Origin: Rothia endophytica
Lineage (GTDB): Bacteria; Actinomycetota; Actinomycetes; Actinomycetales; Micrococcaceae
Direction of reading: 5' to 3'
DNA length: 64,000 nt
Assembly (NCBI RefSeq): GCF_928381505.1
Contig: NZ_CAKMSJ010000009.1
Location: 50,312-114,311, forward strand
The notes below the pieces were generated by a model. The model was not told the origin of the DNA and did not search any database. It saw nothing but the letters and a program-made list of their open reading frames with translations. Numbering within the stretch: position 1 is the first letter of the stretch; each line of letters begins with the position of its first letter. Position numbers and translations under genes: made by a program. Shown here piece by piece: positions 48,340 through 57,584 of this stretch.

Positions 48340-49425
48340 ATGGGACATACTATGGCAGATACTTCCTGGAAAATCATTGGCGCGAGTGGGTTTGTTGGCT
48401 CATCTATTCTGGCTAGGCTGACGGCTGAGGGCCTCACGGTTGATGCAATCGAGGCTCCCCGGCTAGTCACCCGTGAAACAAACCCCCAACAGCTAATTCG
48501 CGACGCCCGCAAGCTAGAAGGCATCATTGACTCCCTTGCAGATTCCTTCGCCGGCTGCGATGTGGTCATCAATGCCTCCGGACTAGCAGCCCCAGATCAG
48601 GAGGATTTAGCACCCCTACTCGGTGCCAACGCCCTGCTGCCAGCCGTTATCGCTATCGCAGCTCAGCGTACCGGGGTTCGCCGACTTATCCACATGAGTT
48701 CAGCCGCTGTGCTTGGCCCGGTTCCCGTGCTCACAGACACCCCAGACACAGACCCCTTCTCTGCATACTCCTTCTCCAAAGCGCTGGGCGAAGAAGTGCT
48801 GCTAGGCTTGCGTTCATTCATTGAAGAAAAAGCAGCCCAGGGAACAGCACCAGGATCTGCTGAATCGCAGTTCCCAGCAGCTCCCTCCTACGCACCTGCC
48901 CAGGTAGCCCGCCACCACGCCCTCGAAATTTGCATACTGCGAGCAACCAGCGTTCAAGGGCAGGGCCGCCGCACCACCCAGGCTTTCGCTAAGATTGCCT
49001 CTTCCCCCCTAGCCTCCGTCGCCGGGAACGGGCAGCACCGCACCCCCGTCTCATCAAACTACGCCCTAGCAGAGTTCACCGCCATGGTGGGAGCCTTTGA
49101 CGGCGAACTGCCCCCCATCGTCCTTCAGCCCTGGGAGTCAGCCACCACTGAATCAGTGCTCATCGACGCCGGACGACGCCGCCCTCTGCACCTTCCTGAA
49201 AAGCTCTGCCGCACCCTGCTCAGCGCCGGCTACAAAGCCTCAGACTATGCAGGTGACAGACTGACCGGCCCCGTGCGCCGTCTCGAAGTCATGTGGTTCG
49301 GTCAGGACGTCGATGACAGCTGGGCACGCACCAACGGTCTCATTCCTACCGCCCGCGTTTCGGAAGTGCTGCGCACTGCCCACAGTTCACTCGGCAAAAA
49401 ATCAGACCGCCGCTTCGCAGACTAA
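48340..49425 (+). CDS. NAD-dependent epimerase/dehydratase (SDR)
   Basis: 361-aa extended SDR. The nucleotide motif is GASGFVGSSI, the catalytic serine is in HMSSAAVLG, and the YSFSK motif supplies Tyr and Lys. The C-terminal half is divergent. The ATG may be 48340 or 48352 (MADTS); neither has a strong ribosome site. The only plus-strand gene of the 35-61 kb block; divergent from the glycosyltransferase, so it may modify a nucleotide sugar for the same polysaccharide. Exact substrate unknown. Confidence 0.85.
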   Translation: MGHTMADTSWKIIGASGFVGSSILARLTAEGLTVDAIEAPRLVTRETNPQQLIRDARKLEGIIDSLADSFAGCDVVINASGLAAPDQEDLAPLLGANALLPAVIAIAAQRTGVRRLIHMSSAAVLGPVPVLTDTPDTDPFSAYSFSKALGEEVLLGLRSFIEEKAAQGTAPGSAESQFPAAPSYAPAQVARHHALEICILRATSVQGQGRRTTQAFAKIASSPLASVAGNGQHRTPVSSNYALAEFTAMVGAFDGELPPIVLQPWESATTESVLIDAGRRRPLHLPEKLCRTLLSAGYKASDYAGDRLTGPVRRLEVMWFGQDVDDSWARTNGLIPTARVSEVLRTAHSSLGKKSDRRFAD

Positions 49426-49453
49426 GCCTTTAGATAGGTCAAAAGAGAACTCC

Positions 49454-49555
49454 GACCAGCATGGTAATGGCGAGCTGACCCTCTCGCCCGGCTCGCTAGC
49501 GCTCGCTAGGCGATTCATGCCAGCCCCATGCCAGCTCGCCATTACCATGCTGGTC
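49454..49555. repeat. Long inverted-repeat element (24-bp arms, 54-nt centre)
   Basis: Arms 49454-49477 and 49532-49555 are exact reverse complements of 24 nt. The centre is 54 nt and holds its own palindromes (CGCTAGCG; TCGCC...GGCGA). It lies between convergent genes. No target duplication is evident. The element may be a REP/BIME-like repeat, a MITE-like remnant or a structured 3' element. Confidence 0.7.
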
Positions 49556-49590
49556 TGCGTAAAAACATACAGCTACCTGACACCAGGACA

Positions 49591-49623
49591 GAAAAAAAGG
49601 GGGACCCACGAGGTCTCCCTTTT
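49591..49623 (-). terminator. Intrinsic terminator of the tsaC operon
   Basis: 12-bp stem with one G-U around a CACGA loop. On the minus strand GACC/GGTCCCCC is followed by T7. Lies ~30 nt past the tsaC stop. Confidence 0.85.
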
Positions 49624-49653
49624 CATCAGAAAATCTAGCTGGCCGAGTGAGAC

Positions 49654-50718
49654 TTAACCTGCCTGTTCCTCAGACTCAGTGCCTTCGGGCAGTTCTGTTC
49701 CGCTAGCCGAAAGCACCTCGGCTGCCACCGGTGCCGCACCAAAGACTAGGTTCCTTGCAGCATCTACGGAGTAGGGTTTAGCGCTATCACGCACTACCTT
49801 CGTCTCAGGAGTCTGAGCATGAGAAACACGTCGCTGGTCTATACCAGCAACCGATGAGGTACCCACCAAGCCGGCAGCAACGGTTCCGCTCTCAGGTGCC
49901 GGTGCACGCCGAGCCAGCGGCTCTGCGTCAGCAGCAGCCTCGGGTGCATCATATTCAGTTTGCTCCATGGCCTCTTGGGTTTCGTTAGCCACCGCCTGTG
50001 CTTCACGTGCTGCCTGCTCCTGGGCCTCTACTTCAGCACGAGTCATGAGGTTGGGTACCACCTCACGTAGCCGCTCTGCCGAAATTGCGCCCTCGCGCAC
50101 GACGACCAAGCGGTCAGAGGTACAGTCAACAATGGTAGAGGGCAGAACAGAGGCAGCATCAAACCCTTCGCCTCGTTCGAGCGGCCTGGGGCCACCATCG
50201 AAGATCACCTCGACATCATTGCCCAGCTGTTCCATCGCTTCTTCAGCGGTCGTAGCTGCCGGGCGTCCGGTCTTATTAGCTGAAGAGACAGCGAGCGGGC
50301 CAAGGTTACGCAGAAGTTCAATAGCCGTGGGGTCATTCGGTACGCGCAGAGCAACCGTCCCCTGGGTCTCCCCCAGGTCCCAGTTCAGCGAAGGCTGAGC
50401 ATAGAAAATCAGGGTCAGCGCACCGGGCCAGAACTCAGCGGCCAGCGCCGCGGCGTCCTCAGATACACCGTCTGCCAGGCCAGGGAGCACCGACTGGTTA
50501 AAGATCAAAACGGGCGGTGGCATCTGACGGCTACGACCCTTGGCTGCCAGGAGTGCAGAAACCCCCTCAACGGAGAAAGCGTCAGCAGCGATTCCATAGA
50601 CCGTATCGGTGGGAATCACCACGGTCTTATGAGAGCTAATCGCTGCTTTGGCAGTCTCAACCGCCTCGCGGCGGGAGGTCTCATCGGTGGTAGTAACAAT
50701 GCTTGCGTTCACGCTCAT
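49654..50718 (-). CDS. tsaC: L-threonylcarbamoyladenylate synthase (Sua5/YrdC) with long tail
   Basis: Makes threonylcarbamoyl-AMP from threonine, bicarbonate and ATP for the t6A37 modification of ANN-decoding tRNAs. The YrdC domain fills residues ~15-225: VVIPTDTVYGIAADAFS, the KGRSRQMPPPVLI loop, EFWPGALTLI, VALRVPND, and AVSSANKTG. About 125 further residues (EQAAREAQAVANETQEAME onward) are Ala/Glu/Pro-rich and probably disordered. This is not the Sua5 C-terminal domain. Overlaps prmC by one base; part of prfA-prmC-tsaC. Confidence 0.93.
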   Translation of the reverse strand: MSVNASIVTTTDETSRREAVETAKAAISSHKTVVIPTDTVYGIAADAFSVEGVSALLAAKGRSRQMPPPVLIFNQSVLPGLADGVSEDAAALAAEFWPGALTLIFYAQPSLNWDLGETQGTVALRVPNDPTAIELLRNLGPLAVSSANKTGRPAATTAEEAMEQLGNDVEVIFDGGPRPLERGEGFDAASVLPSTIVDCTSDRLVVVREGAISAERLREVVPNLMTRAEVEAQEQAAREAQAVANETQEAMEQTEYDAPEAAADAEPLARRAPAPESGTVAAGLVGTSSVAGIDQRRVSHAQTPETKVVRDSAKPYSVDAARNLVFGAAPVAAEVLSASGTELPEGTESEEQAG

Positions 50719-51635
50719 TATTCTTTCACACTTGTAGGGGCAGGCAAGGGCTTATAGCCGCTGGTATGACGCGGTTCACCGGCAAAGTCATCTATTGATT
50801 CTATACCCTCAAAACCGGCCCGTTTGAAGGCAGTTACCATGAGTTCCCGCTGAGTTTCAGCATGTTCAATGATGAAATAGCCCCCCGGAATGAGCAGGTC
50901 AAAAGCTCGCGCGGTGATGGCTCGGGGCATTGTCATGCCGTCCTCCCCACCACCATACAGGGCTAGGTTGGGGTCATGGTCCCGCACCTCTGGATCCTTC
51001 GGCACAGCACCATCGGGAATATAAGGTGGGTTGGAGGCCACAACAGTCACCTGCCCCAGCAGTTCTGGCAGAGCAGTCAGCGCGTCCCCCTGCACCAGGT
51101 GAACACCGTGCTCAGCCAGATTGCGCTGCGCCCAGGCAGCAGCCTCCGAGGAAAGCTCAATGGCGTGGACGCTGGCACCCGGCAGTTCTGCCGCCAAGCT
51201 AGCAGCAATGGCGCCGGAGCCGGTGCAAAGATCCACAACTACCCCGGCACTCCCCTGGTTAACCAGTGAGTGGTAGGCAGTCTTGGCATGCTCAACCAGC
51301 AGTTCGGTTTCAGGTCGCGGCACGAAAACTCCGGGGCCGACGCTGAGCGTTAGCCCGCGGAAGTGCGCCTGACCCGTCAAATGCTGCAGAGGTACTCTGT
51401 CCCCACGCAAGTTGATGAGATCTTCAAAGCCTTCGGGAACCGCAGATCCCATCAGCGCTAAAGCCTGAACCCGGCCACGAGATACCGGCTCTTTCCCGAA
51501 CTTTTCCAGCAGGAAGGCAACCAAGAGCTCAGCGTCCACCTGGCCAGATTCAACACCGCAGTTCTGCAGGTATACGCCAGCCCGGCGAAGGGCTGTTGCC
51601 AGCTCTTCACCGGGCTGCAGTGAAAACTCACCCAC
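50718..51635 (-). CDS. prmC: Release factor glutamine methyltransferase
   Basis: SAM-dependent enzyme that N5-methylates the glutamine of the GGQ motif in RF1/RF2. 305 aa. The SAM-binding motif VVDLCTGSGAIAASLA and the catalytic NPPYI are present, with an N-terminal helical domain for release-factor binding. It lies 3 nt behind prfA, its own substrate, which is the standard pairing. Confidence 0.95.
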   Translation of the reverse strand: MGEFSLQPGEELATALRRAGVYLQNCGVESGQVDAELLVAFLLEKFGKEPVSRGRVQALALMGSAVPEGFEDLINLRGDRVPLQHLTGQAHFRGLTLSVGPGVFVPRPETELLVEHAKTAYHSLVNQGSAGVVVDLCTGSGAIAASLAAELPGASVHAIELSSEAAAWAQRNLAEHGVHLVQGDALTALPELLGQVTVVASNPPYIPDGAVPKDPEVRDHDPNLALYGGGEDGMTMPRAITARAFDLLIPGGYFIIEHAETQRELMVTAFKRAGFEGIESIDDFAGEPRHTSGYKPLPAPTSVKE

Positions 51636-51638
51636 GGT

Positions 51639-52718
51639 TTACTTTCCCTGGCCCAGCTTCTCTAGGCGGGCTGCCTCGTCCATCTCGATGGCGGACTGGA
51701 TCACAGCTTCAAGGTCACCGTTAATCACGGCGTCCAGGTTGTAGGACTTGTAACCGGTGCGGTGATCCGCAATGCGGTTTTCGGGGAAGTTATAGGTGCG
51801 GATACGCTCTGAGCGATCCATGGTACGCACCTGGGAGTGACGCTTTTCAGCGTTTTCAGCGTCAATCTGCTCCTGCTGCCACGCCAACAGGCGGGCGCGC
51901 AGCACGCGCATAGCGGCTTCACGGTTCTGAATCTGTGACTTCTCGTTCTGCATTGCAACCACGATGCCGGTAGGCAGGTGGGTAATACGGACTGCAGAGT
52001 CGGTAGTGTTCACCGACTGGCCACCGGGGCCTGATGAACGGTAGACATCGATTTTCAGATCGTTCTGGCTGATCTCGATTTCCTCGGGCTCATCGACCTC
52101 GGGGAAGACCAGCACACCAGCAGCTGAGGTGTGAATACGTCCCTGAGATTCGGTCGCGGGAACGCGCTGGACGCGGTGAACGCCGCCCTCGTACTTCAGG
52201 TGAGCCCACACGCCCTCTGCCGGGTCGGTGGAGTTAGTCTTGATCGCGACCTGGGCGTCCTTGTAACCGCCCACATCGGTGCTCTGTGCCGAAATCATTT
52301 CGGTCTTCCAGCCCTTGGACTCGGCATAGCGCATGTACATGCGCAGCAGGTCAGCAGCAAAGAGGGATGCCTCGTCGCCGCCTTCACCGCCCTTAACTTC
52401 AAGGATGACGTTGCGCCCGTCGTCCGGGTCGCGGGGAATCAGCAGACGGCGCAGCTTCTCTTCTGCTGCCGGTAGCTGTGCTTCTAGTTCCTTAACCTCT
52501 GCTGCGAAGTCTTCATCTTCAGCTGCCATTTCACGGGCCGCTTCGATATCATCGCGCAGGGTATTGACGCGCTTGTGGGCCTCAACGATACCGTTGAGTT
52601 CGGCATAGCGTCGCCCCAGTTTGCGGGCCTTGCCCTGGTCAGCGTGCACTGCGGGGTCAGCCAGTTGCTTCTGCAGGTCTGTGTGCTCATCGAGCAGACC
52701 CTGGATTGAGTCAATCAC
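51639..52718 (-). CDS. prfA: Peptide chain release factor 1
   Basis: Recognises UAA/UAG and triggers peptide release. 359 aa. The GGQ motif is in [15 protein letters not shown] (the glutamine being PrmC's target). The codon-recognition domain is in the middle, around [20 protein letters not shown] 52718 gives the usual length; the frame upstream to 52763 is not conserved. A GC-rich hairpin lies in the 5' leader. Confidence 0.96.
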   Translation of the reverse strand: MIDSIQGLLDEHTDLQKQLADPAVHADQGKARKLGRRYAELNGIVEAHKRVNTLRDDIEAAREMAAEDEDFAAEVKELEAQLPAAEEKLRRLLIPRDPDDGRNVILEVKGGEGGDEASLFAADLLRMYMRYAESKGWKTEMISAQSTDVGGYKDAQVAIKTNSTDPAEGVWAHLKYEGGVHRVQRVPATESQGRIHTSAAGVLVFPEVDEPEEIEISQNDLKIDVYRSSGPGGQSVNTTDSAVRITHLPTGIVVAMQNEKSQIQNREAAMRVLRARLLAWQQEQIDAENAEKRHSQVRTMDRSERIRTYNFPENRIADHRTGYKSYNLDAVINGDLEAVIQSAIEMDEAARLEKLGQGK

Positions 52719-52742
52719 GTCTCTTGTGCCTTTATCTTGATG

Positions 52743-52814
52743 GCGCCCGGTGCCCGGGCGCAAAAAATTTGATGGTTAAGCGGCTGAGCACCACCCCGCA
52801 TTTGGGGTGGTGCT
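52743..52814 (-). terminator. Two hairpins between rho and prfA
   Basis: AGCACCACCCC/GGGGTGGTGCT (52787-52814, 11 bp, 6-nt loop) lies just past the rho stop. After a T6 run comes GCGCCCGG-TGC-CCGGGCGC (52743-52761) in the prfA leader. The first probably ends or stabilises rho mRNA; the second may influence prfA expression. Confidence 0.6.
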
Positions 52815-52823
52815 ATCGCTCGG

Positions 52824-54920
52824 TTACTCTGAGTGGCCCAGGCCGCTCTTGGCAACGGTAAGCAGGAACTCAACGTTAGAGCCGGTCTCGCGCAGCTTGG
52901 AGAGCAGGACAGAGAGTGACTGCTCAGGGTCCATGCCAGCCAGTACGCGGCGTAGGCGCCACATAATCTTGATTTCGTCAGCCGAAAGCAGGTTCTCTTC
53001 GCGGCGGGTGCTTGAGGCGTTCAGGTCGATGGCGGGGAAGATACGCTTGTCAGCGAGCTGACGTGAGAGGCGCAGTTCCATGTTGCCGGTGCCCTTAAAT
53101 TCCTCGAAGATGACCTCGTCCATCTTTGAACCGGTCTCAACCAGAGCAGTAGCCAGAATGGTGAGTGAGCCACCCTCTTCAATATTGCGGGCAGCGCCGA
53201 AGAAACGCTTGGGCGGGTAGAGCGCAGCGGCATCAACACCACCGGAGAGGATACGGCCTGAAGCAGGAGCTGCCAGGTTGTAGGCACGGCCCAGGCGGGT
53301 CATGGAGTCCAGCAGAACCACAACGTCACGGCCCTGTTCCACCAAACGCTTGGCACGCTCAATGGCTAGTTCAGCCACAGTGGTGTGGTCATCTGCGGGG
53401 CGGTCAAAGGTTGAGGCAATAACCTCACCGTTGACGGTACGCTGCATGTCGGTGACTTCTTCGGGGCGTTCGTCCACCAGAACCATCATGAGATGAACCT
53501 CAGGGTTATTGGTGGTGATTGCGTTGGCGATGGACTGCAGCATCAAGGTTTTACCGGCCTTGGGCGGTGCAACAATCAGACCACGCTGACCCTTACCGAT
53601 GGGGGCGATAAGGTCAATGACGCGGGTTGAAATCTTCTTAGCGTCAGTTTCCAGACGCAGACGCTCGTTGGGGTAGAGCGGGGTGAGCTTATTGAACTCA
53701 CGGCGGCCCTTAGCCTCTTCGGGAGTCATACCGTTGATGCTGGTCAGCTGCACCAGGGCGTTGAACTTCTGGCGGCTGCTGTTATCGTTCTCGCGGGGAG
53801 CGCGAATGGTACCGACCACGGCGTCGCCCTTACGCATACCGTAGCGCTTGACCTGGGCCAAGGATACGTAGACATCGTTGGTGCCGGGCAGGTAGCCGGA
53901 GGTGCGCACAAAAGCGTAGTTATCGAGCACATCAAGGACGCCAGCTACAGGGACCAGCACGTCATCTTCGGTAATCTCAGGCTCATCGAAGTCACGGCGG
54001 TTGCCTCGACGGTCGCGGCGTTCGTTCTGGCGGTCGCGGCGGTTTTTGCGAGCGTTGCGGCGGTCTTCGTCGGGGCCATTGTTAGAGGAACGTTCTGACC
54101 GGTTATCGTGGTCTGAGCGGTCGTTCTTTGAAGAACGGTCGTTACGGTCTGAACGGTCGTTACGGTCGCGGCGGTTGTTCTTGCGGTCCCCGCGGTCTGA
54201 GCGGTTCTCGCGATCGGACTTCTCACCGTTGTCGTCAGAGGATTCGGTTGCAGCAGTCTCGTTCTTTTCGCCCGCTTCCTGGTTGCCCGAGGCCTCATTC
54301 TCAGGGCGGCCACGGCGGCGATCGTTGCGGTTACGAGTGCGGGTGCGCTTGGTGCCGTTTTCGCCGTCAACCTCATCAGACTTCTGGTTCTTTTGCTCGG
54401 CTAAGGCGTTCTTCTCAGATTCAACGGCGTCCAGCGCTGCTTCTACAGCTTCCAGGCCGGGGGTCTCAGCCTGGGGTGCACCTGCGCTGCTTGCGCGGCG
54501 GTTGCCGCGCCGCTTGGCACCTGTGGTCTCTTCAGTCTTTTGCTCAGCGGGAACCTCTGAAGTTTCAGCAGTAGCTTCAGACTTAGCCGAGGTCTTACGG
54601 GTGCGGGTGCGATTGGGCTTCTCTTCTGCTGCCGCAGTCTCTGCATTTGCGTCTTCAGTCTTAGCTGCAGTTTTGCGGGTGCGTTTGGGCTTTTCCTCAT
54701 TAGCAGGTGCTTCGGCACGATCAGCGACTGCTCCGCCACGCTGATGAGAGGTAATAGCCTCAACCAAATCGGACTTGCGCATACGGCGAGCGCCGGTGAT
54801 GCCCAGCTGTGAGGCGAGGGACTGGAGTTGAGCTAGTTTGAGGGTGCTCAGGCTGGGAGCTTTATTGTCAGCCGCGTTTGCGGTCTCCGTACCTGCGGTG
54901 AGGTCGGTAGTTTCTGCCAC
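52824..54920 (-). CDS. rho: Transcription termination factor Rho with large Arg/Asn/Asp-rich insert
   Basis: Hexameric RNA-dependent ATPase that ends transcripts. 698 aa, far longer than E. coli Rho (419). Residues ~25-55 keep the Rho N-terminal helix bundle ([21 protein letters not shown]). Then ~250 residues of low-complexity, charged sequence follow (repeated NDRSDR/RNDRR units). The RNA-binding domain ([22 protein letters not shown]) and the ATPase come next, with P-loop [10 protein letters not shown] and [18 protein letters not shown] start with AGAAGGA 6 nt upstream. Such inserts are known in Rho of high-GC actinobacteria. Confidence 0.96.
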   Translation of the reverse strand: MAETTDLTAGTETANAADNKAPSLSTLKLAQLQSLASQLGITGARRMRKSDLVEAITSHQRGGAVADRAEAPANEEKPKRTRKTAAKTEDANAETAAAEEKPNRTRTRKTSAKSEATAETSEVPAEQKTEETTGAKRRGNRRASSAGAPQAETPGLEAVEAALDAVESEKNALAEQKNQKSDEVDGENGTKRTRTRNRNDRRRGRPENEASGNQEAGEKNETAATESSDDNGEKSDRENRSDRGDRKNNRRDRNDRSDRNDRSSKNDRSDHDNRSERSSNNGPDEDRRNARKNRRDRQNERRDRRGNRRDFDEPEITEDDVLVPVAGVLDVLDNYAFVRTSGYLPGTNDVYVSLAQVKRYGMRKGDAVVGTIRAPRENDNSSRQKFNALVQLTSINGMTPEEAKGRREFNKLTPLYPNERLRLETDAKKISTRVIDLIAPIGKGQRGLIVAPPKAGKTLMLQSIANAITTNNPEVHLMMVLVDERPEEVTDMQRTVNGEVIASTFDRPADDHTTVAELAIERAKRLVEQGRDVVVLLDSMTRLGRAYNLAAPASGRILSGGVDAAALYPPKRFFGAARNIEEGGSLTILATALVETGSKMDEVIFEEFKGTGNMELRLSRQLADKRIFPAIDLNASSTRREENLLSADEIKIMWRLRRVLAGMDPEQSLSVLLSKLRETGSNVEFLLTVAKSGLGHSE

Positions 54921-55224
54921 GAAGATTCCTTCTTTCGAAATGCGTTTGGTTTCGCGGGGCGGGTAGGTCGGGCTGCCTCAGATTGGCTGGCCCTTGCCCC
55001 GTGGGTGCGGTAGACACGGTGCTCTCGTCAGCACTGGTGGGGCTATCGCTGGGGCGTTGACTGCTCAGCTAAGCGCACGGCTGCGCGCTTGGAGCAGAGA
55101 AACACTGGTTTTCGGTGGTCCGAGAGTGTTAGGGAACGGTAGAGGTACGGGCTTCACGCGGCTCTAAACCGTGGGTAAGAAGAAAGCAGGGCTTCATGCC
55201 CTGGGGCATGAAAGCTCTTAGGCT
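54921..55224 (-). promoter_or_regulatory. thrB-rho intergenic region, probable rho leader
   Basis: 304 nt without a gene. Nearest thrB is a small hairpin TTCATGCC-CTGG-GGCATGAA (55193-55212), a possible terminator. Then comes a segment with AAGCGC...GCGCTT palindromes (~55070-55090), and then C-rich, G-poor RNA toward rho (minus strand of ~54990-55070). C-rich unstructured RNA is what rut sites look like, so autoregulation of rho is possible. No clear -10/-35 can be fixed; TAACACT on the minus strand near 55130 is a weak candidate. Confidence 0.4.
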
Positions 55225-56229
55225 TTATCCTTCATGTGTAAGCATAACACCTTCTGTGTCGATATCAACGGGCAGCACGCGCCAGCTGATAGGTGAGCCT
55301 TCATACTCGCTGATAGCCGGTGTGCTGGTGAGTCTTTCAATGGCGTCAAGGACGCTAGCGCGTTCTTCCTTGCCATTAGCTAGCACCATGACGGTGGGGC
55401 CGGCGCCCGAGATGACGGCTGCGTAGCCTTGGCCTCGCAGAGCCGAGACCAGTGCTGCACTGGGTTTCATGGCGACCGCGCGGTAGGGCTGGTGTAGCAG
55501 GTCAGAGGTGGCAGGTAGCAGGAAGTCCGGGTAGGTAGAAACGGCCTGGGTAAGTAGCGCTGCTCTGCCCGAGTTGGTTGCCGCTTCGCGGTGCGGCACG
55601 GTGTCAGGGATGAGGCCACGGGCAATCTTGGTAGGTACCTCATAGTTAGGAATGGCGACAACAGGCAGCACCCGTTCATGAGCTGCGATGGGCAAAGAGT
55701 GCCAGCCGGCGTCGTCCCCGTAAGACACCACCAGCTTGCCGTACAGGGAGGGGGCCACGTTGTCCGGGTGACCTTCCATGCCCGAGCAAATCTGGAGTAC
55801 AGCATCATCGTCCAGGCGCAGCTCTTCAGGCAGCAGACCGTTAGCCGCGGTTACCCCGGCTACGATTGCGGACGCAGAAGAGCCCATACCCCGTGAATGC
55901 GGGATGCGGTTGTGAGCCTTAATGTGCAGGCCGGGTAACTCCAGCAGCCCCACTGCCTTCCAGGCTGTCTGCATCGCCTTGACGACCAAATGGCTAGCAT
56001 CCTGAGGCACCTGGTCGGCACCCTCACCGGTCAGTTCAAAGGTGAGCCCAGAATCTGTGCGGGTAACGGTCAGGTCATCGTAGTGAGCTAGTGCCAGACC
56101 CAAGGAATCATAGCCCGGGCCAAGGTTGGCAGAGGAAGCCGGTACCCTCACAGTAACCGTGCAGCCCACAGGAATGACATCGGGTGAAAGCGCCGGTTCG
56201 TTAGAGCCGTCAATCATAGGAAGGTTCAT
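55225..56229 (-). CDS. thrB: Homoserine kinase
   Basis: GHMP-family kinase that phosphorylates homoserine on the way to threonine. 334 aa. The N-terminal motif is VRVPASSANLGPGYDSLGLAL, the ATP loop is SRGMGSSASAIVAG, and the C-terminal motif is AVISGAGPTVMVL. It follows hom at 33 nt. Threonine synthase (thrC), usually between hom and thrB in actinobacteria, is missing here and must lie elsewhere. Confidence 0.95.
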   Translation of the reverse strand: MNLPMIDGSNEPALSPDVIPVGCTVTVRVPASSANLGPGYDSLGLALAHYDDLTVTRTDSGLTFELTGEGADQVPQDASHLVVKAMQTAWKAVGLLELPGLHIKAHNRIPHSRGMGSSASAIVAGVTAANGLLPEELRLDDDAVLQICSGMEGHPDNVAPSLYGKLVVSYGDDAGWHSLPIAAHERVLPVVAIPNYEVPTKIARGLIPDTVPHREAATNSGRAALLTQAVSTYPDFLLPATSDLLHQPYRAVAMKPSAALVSALRGQGYAAVISGAGPTVMVLANGKEERASVLDAIERLTSTPAISEYEGSPISWRVLPVDIDTEGVMLTHEG

Positions 56230-56262
56230 CGTCAGGGTGCTCCTGGTAGTAGTAGCTGAATC

Positions 56263-57555
56263 TTAGCCTTCAACGCGGATAACGGAGGTAATCTCGTTGA
56301 CGGTATCAAGAGCGTCCACTACCGCCATGGTTTTGCGCAGGTTGGAGTCAGTAGCCCGGTGGGTCACGATACGAATAATCGCGTGCGCGGTTTCACCGTC
56401 ACGCTTCTTGGTCTGACGCATGGTTTCAATTGAGACACCGTGCTCGGCAAAGATACGGGCGATGTTAGCGAGCACGCCAAGCTTGTCCTCCACCACGATA
56501 CCCACCGAGTAGCGGCAAACAACGGCGCTCATGCCGGTAGCCGACAGATCAGCGTAGGAGGATTCGGGAACGCCAGGGCCACCCAGCACCAGGCGGCGGG
56601 AGAGGGAAACAAAGTCACCCAAAACGGCTGACGCGGTGGGGGCTCCACCGGCACCGGGGCCGTAGAACATCAGCTCACCGGCATTATCAGCCTGCACAAA
56701 GACAGCATTGAAAGCGCCGTGAACGTTTGCAAGCGGGTGATCTACAGGCACCAGGGTAGGGTTGACTCGGATGTTGACCCCATCGCCGTCCCTTTCGCAG
56801 ACTGCCAGCAGCTTGATGACATACCCATCGGCTTCTGCAGCCTGCACATCATCAGCGGTAATGGAGGTAATGCCTTCGCAGTGAACATCATCAATAGTGA
56901 AATCTGAGTGGAAAGCCAGGGAGGCGACAATTGCAGCCTTGGACGCCGCGTCGTGCCCCTCAACATCAGCGGTGGGGTCAGCCTCGGCGTAGCCCAGACG
57001 CTGGGCCTCAGCCAGGGCGTCCTCAAACTGAGCGCCGGTGGTGTGCATCTGGTCAAGGATGTAGTTGGTGGTACCGTTCATGATGCCCAGCACGCGGGTC
57101 ACGCGGTCACCTGCCAAGGAATCACGCAGGGGGCGCAGAATCGGGATAGCGCCAGCAACAGCCGCCTCATAGGACAGCTGCGCACCGCTCTTAGCGGCAG
57201 CACCAGCGAGTTCCACACCGTGCTTAGCCAGCAGAGCCTTGTTACCCGAGACAACCGACTTACCTGCCTTCAGAGCGCGCAAGATACGCTCGCGGGCAGG
57301 CTCGATGCCACCGGTCAGCTCAATCACCACATCAGCCGCGTCAATCAGCGCTTCAGCATCGGTGGTGTAGAGCGAAGGATCAGCAGAGTAGTGACGTTTA
57401 GCTGAGGTGTCGCGGACCGCAATACCAATCAGCTCAATCTGCGCGCCAATGCGATCGCTCAGCACCTGAGCATCTTCGGTGAGCATACGAGCTACCTGAG
57501 AGCCGACGTTACCGGCACCCAGTAGGGCAACTTTAATGGACGGGACGGAGCTCAT
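56263..57555 (-). CDS. hom: Homoserine dehydrogenase
   Basis: NAD(P)H-dependent reduction of aspartate semialdehyde to homoserine, the branch toward threonine and methionine. 430 aa. The Rossmann motif VALLGAGNVGSQVA begins at residue ~10, the catalytic region is NGTTNYILDQM, and a C-terminal ACT domain (GVLANIARIFAEHGVSIETM) suggests feedback inhibition by threonine. ATG 57555 is chosen: AGGAGA lies 7 nt upstream. Follows lysA at 29 nt. Confidence 0.96.
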   Translation of the reverse strand: MSSVPSIKVALLGAGNVGSQVARMLTEDAQVLSDRIGAQIELIGIAVRDTSAKRHYSADPSLYTTDAEALIDAADVVIELTGGIEPARERILRALKAGKSVVSGNKALLAKHGVELAGAAAKSGAQLSYEAAVAGAIPILRPLRDSLAGDRVTRVLGIMNGTTNYILDQMHTTGAQFEDALAEAQRLGYAEADPTADVEGHDAASKAAIVASLAFHSDFTIDDVHCEGITSITADDVQAAEADGYVIKLLAVCERDGDGVNIRVNPTLVPVDHPLANVHGAFNAVFVQADNAGELMFYGPGAGGAPTASAVLGDFVSLSRRLVLGGPGVPESSYADLSATGMSAVVCRYSVGIVVEDKLGVLANIARIFAEHGVSIETMRQTKKRDGETAHAIIRIVTHRATDSNLRKTMAVVDALDTVNEITSVIRVEG

Positions 57556-57584
57556 AGGCTTCTCTCCTGAAATTGGTTTCACAC

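Noticed and set aside
54001..54744. 247-codon plus-strand frame opposite the rho insert
   Set aside because: Product is a Ser/Arg low-complexity mirror of the charged insert; rho is clearly the coding strand.
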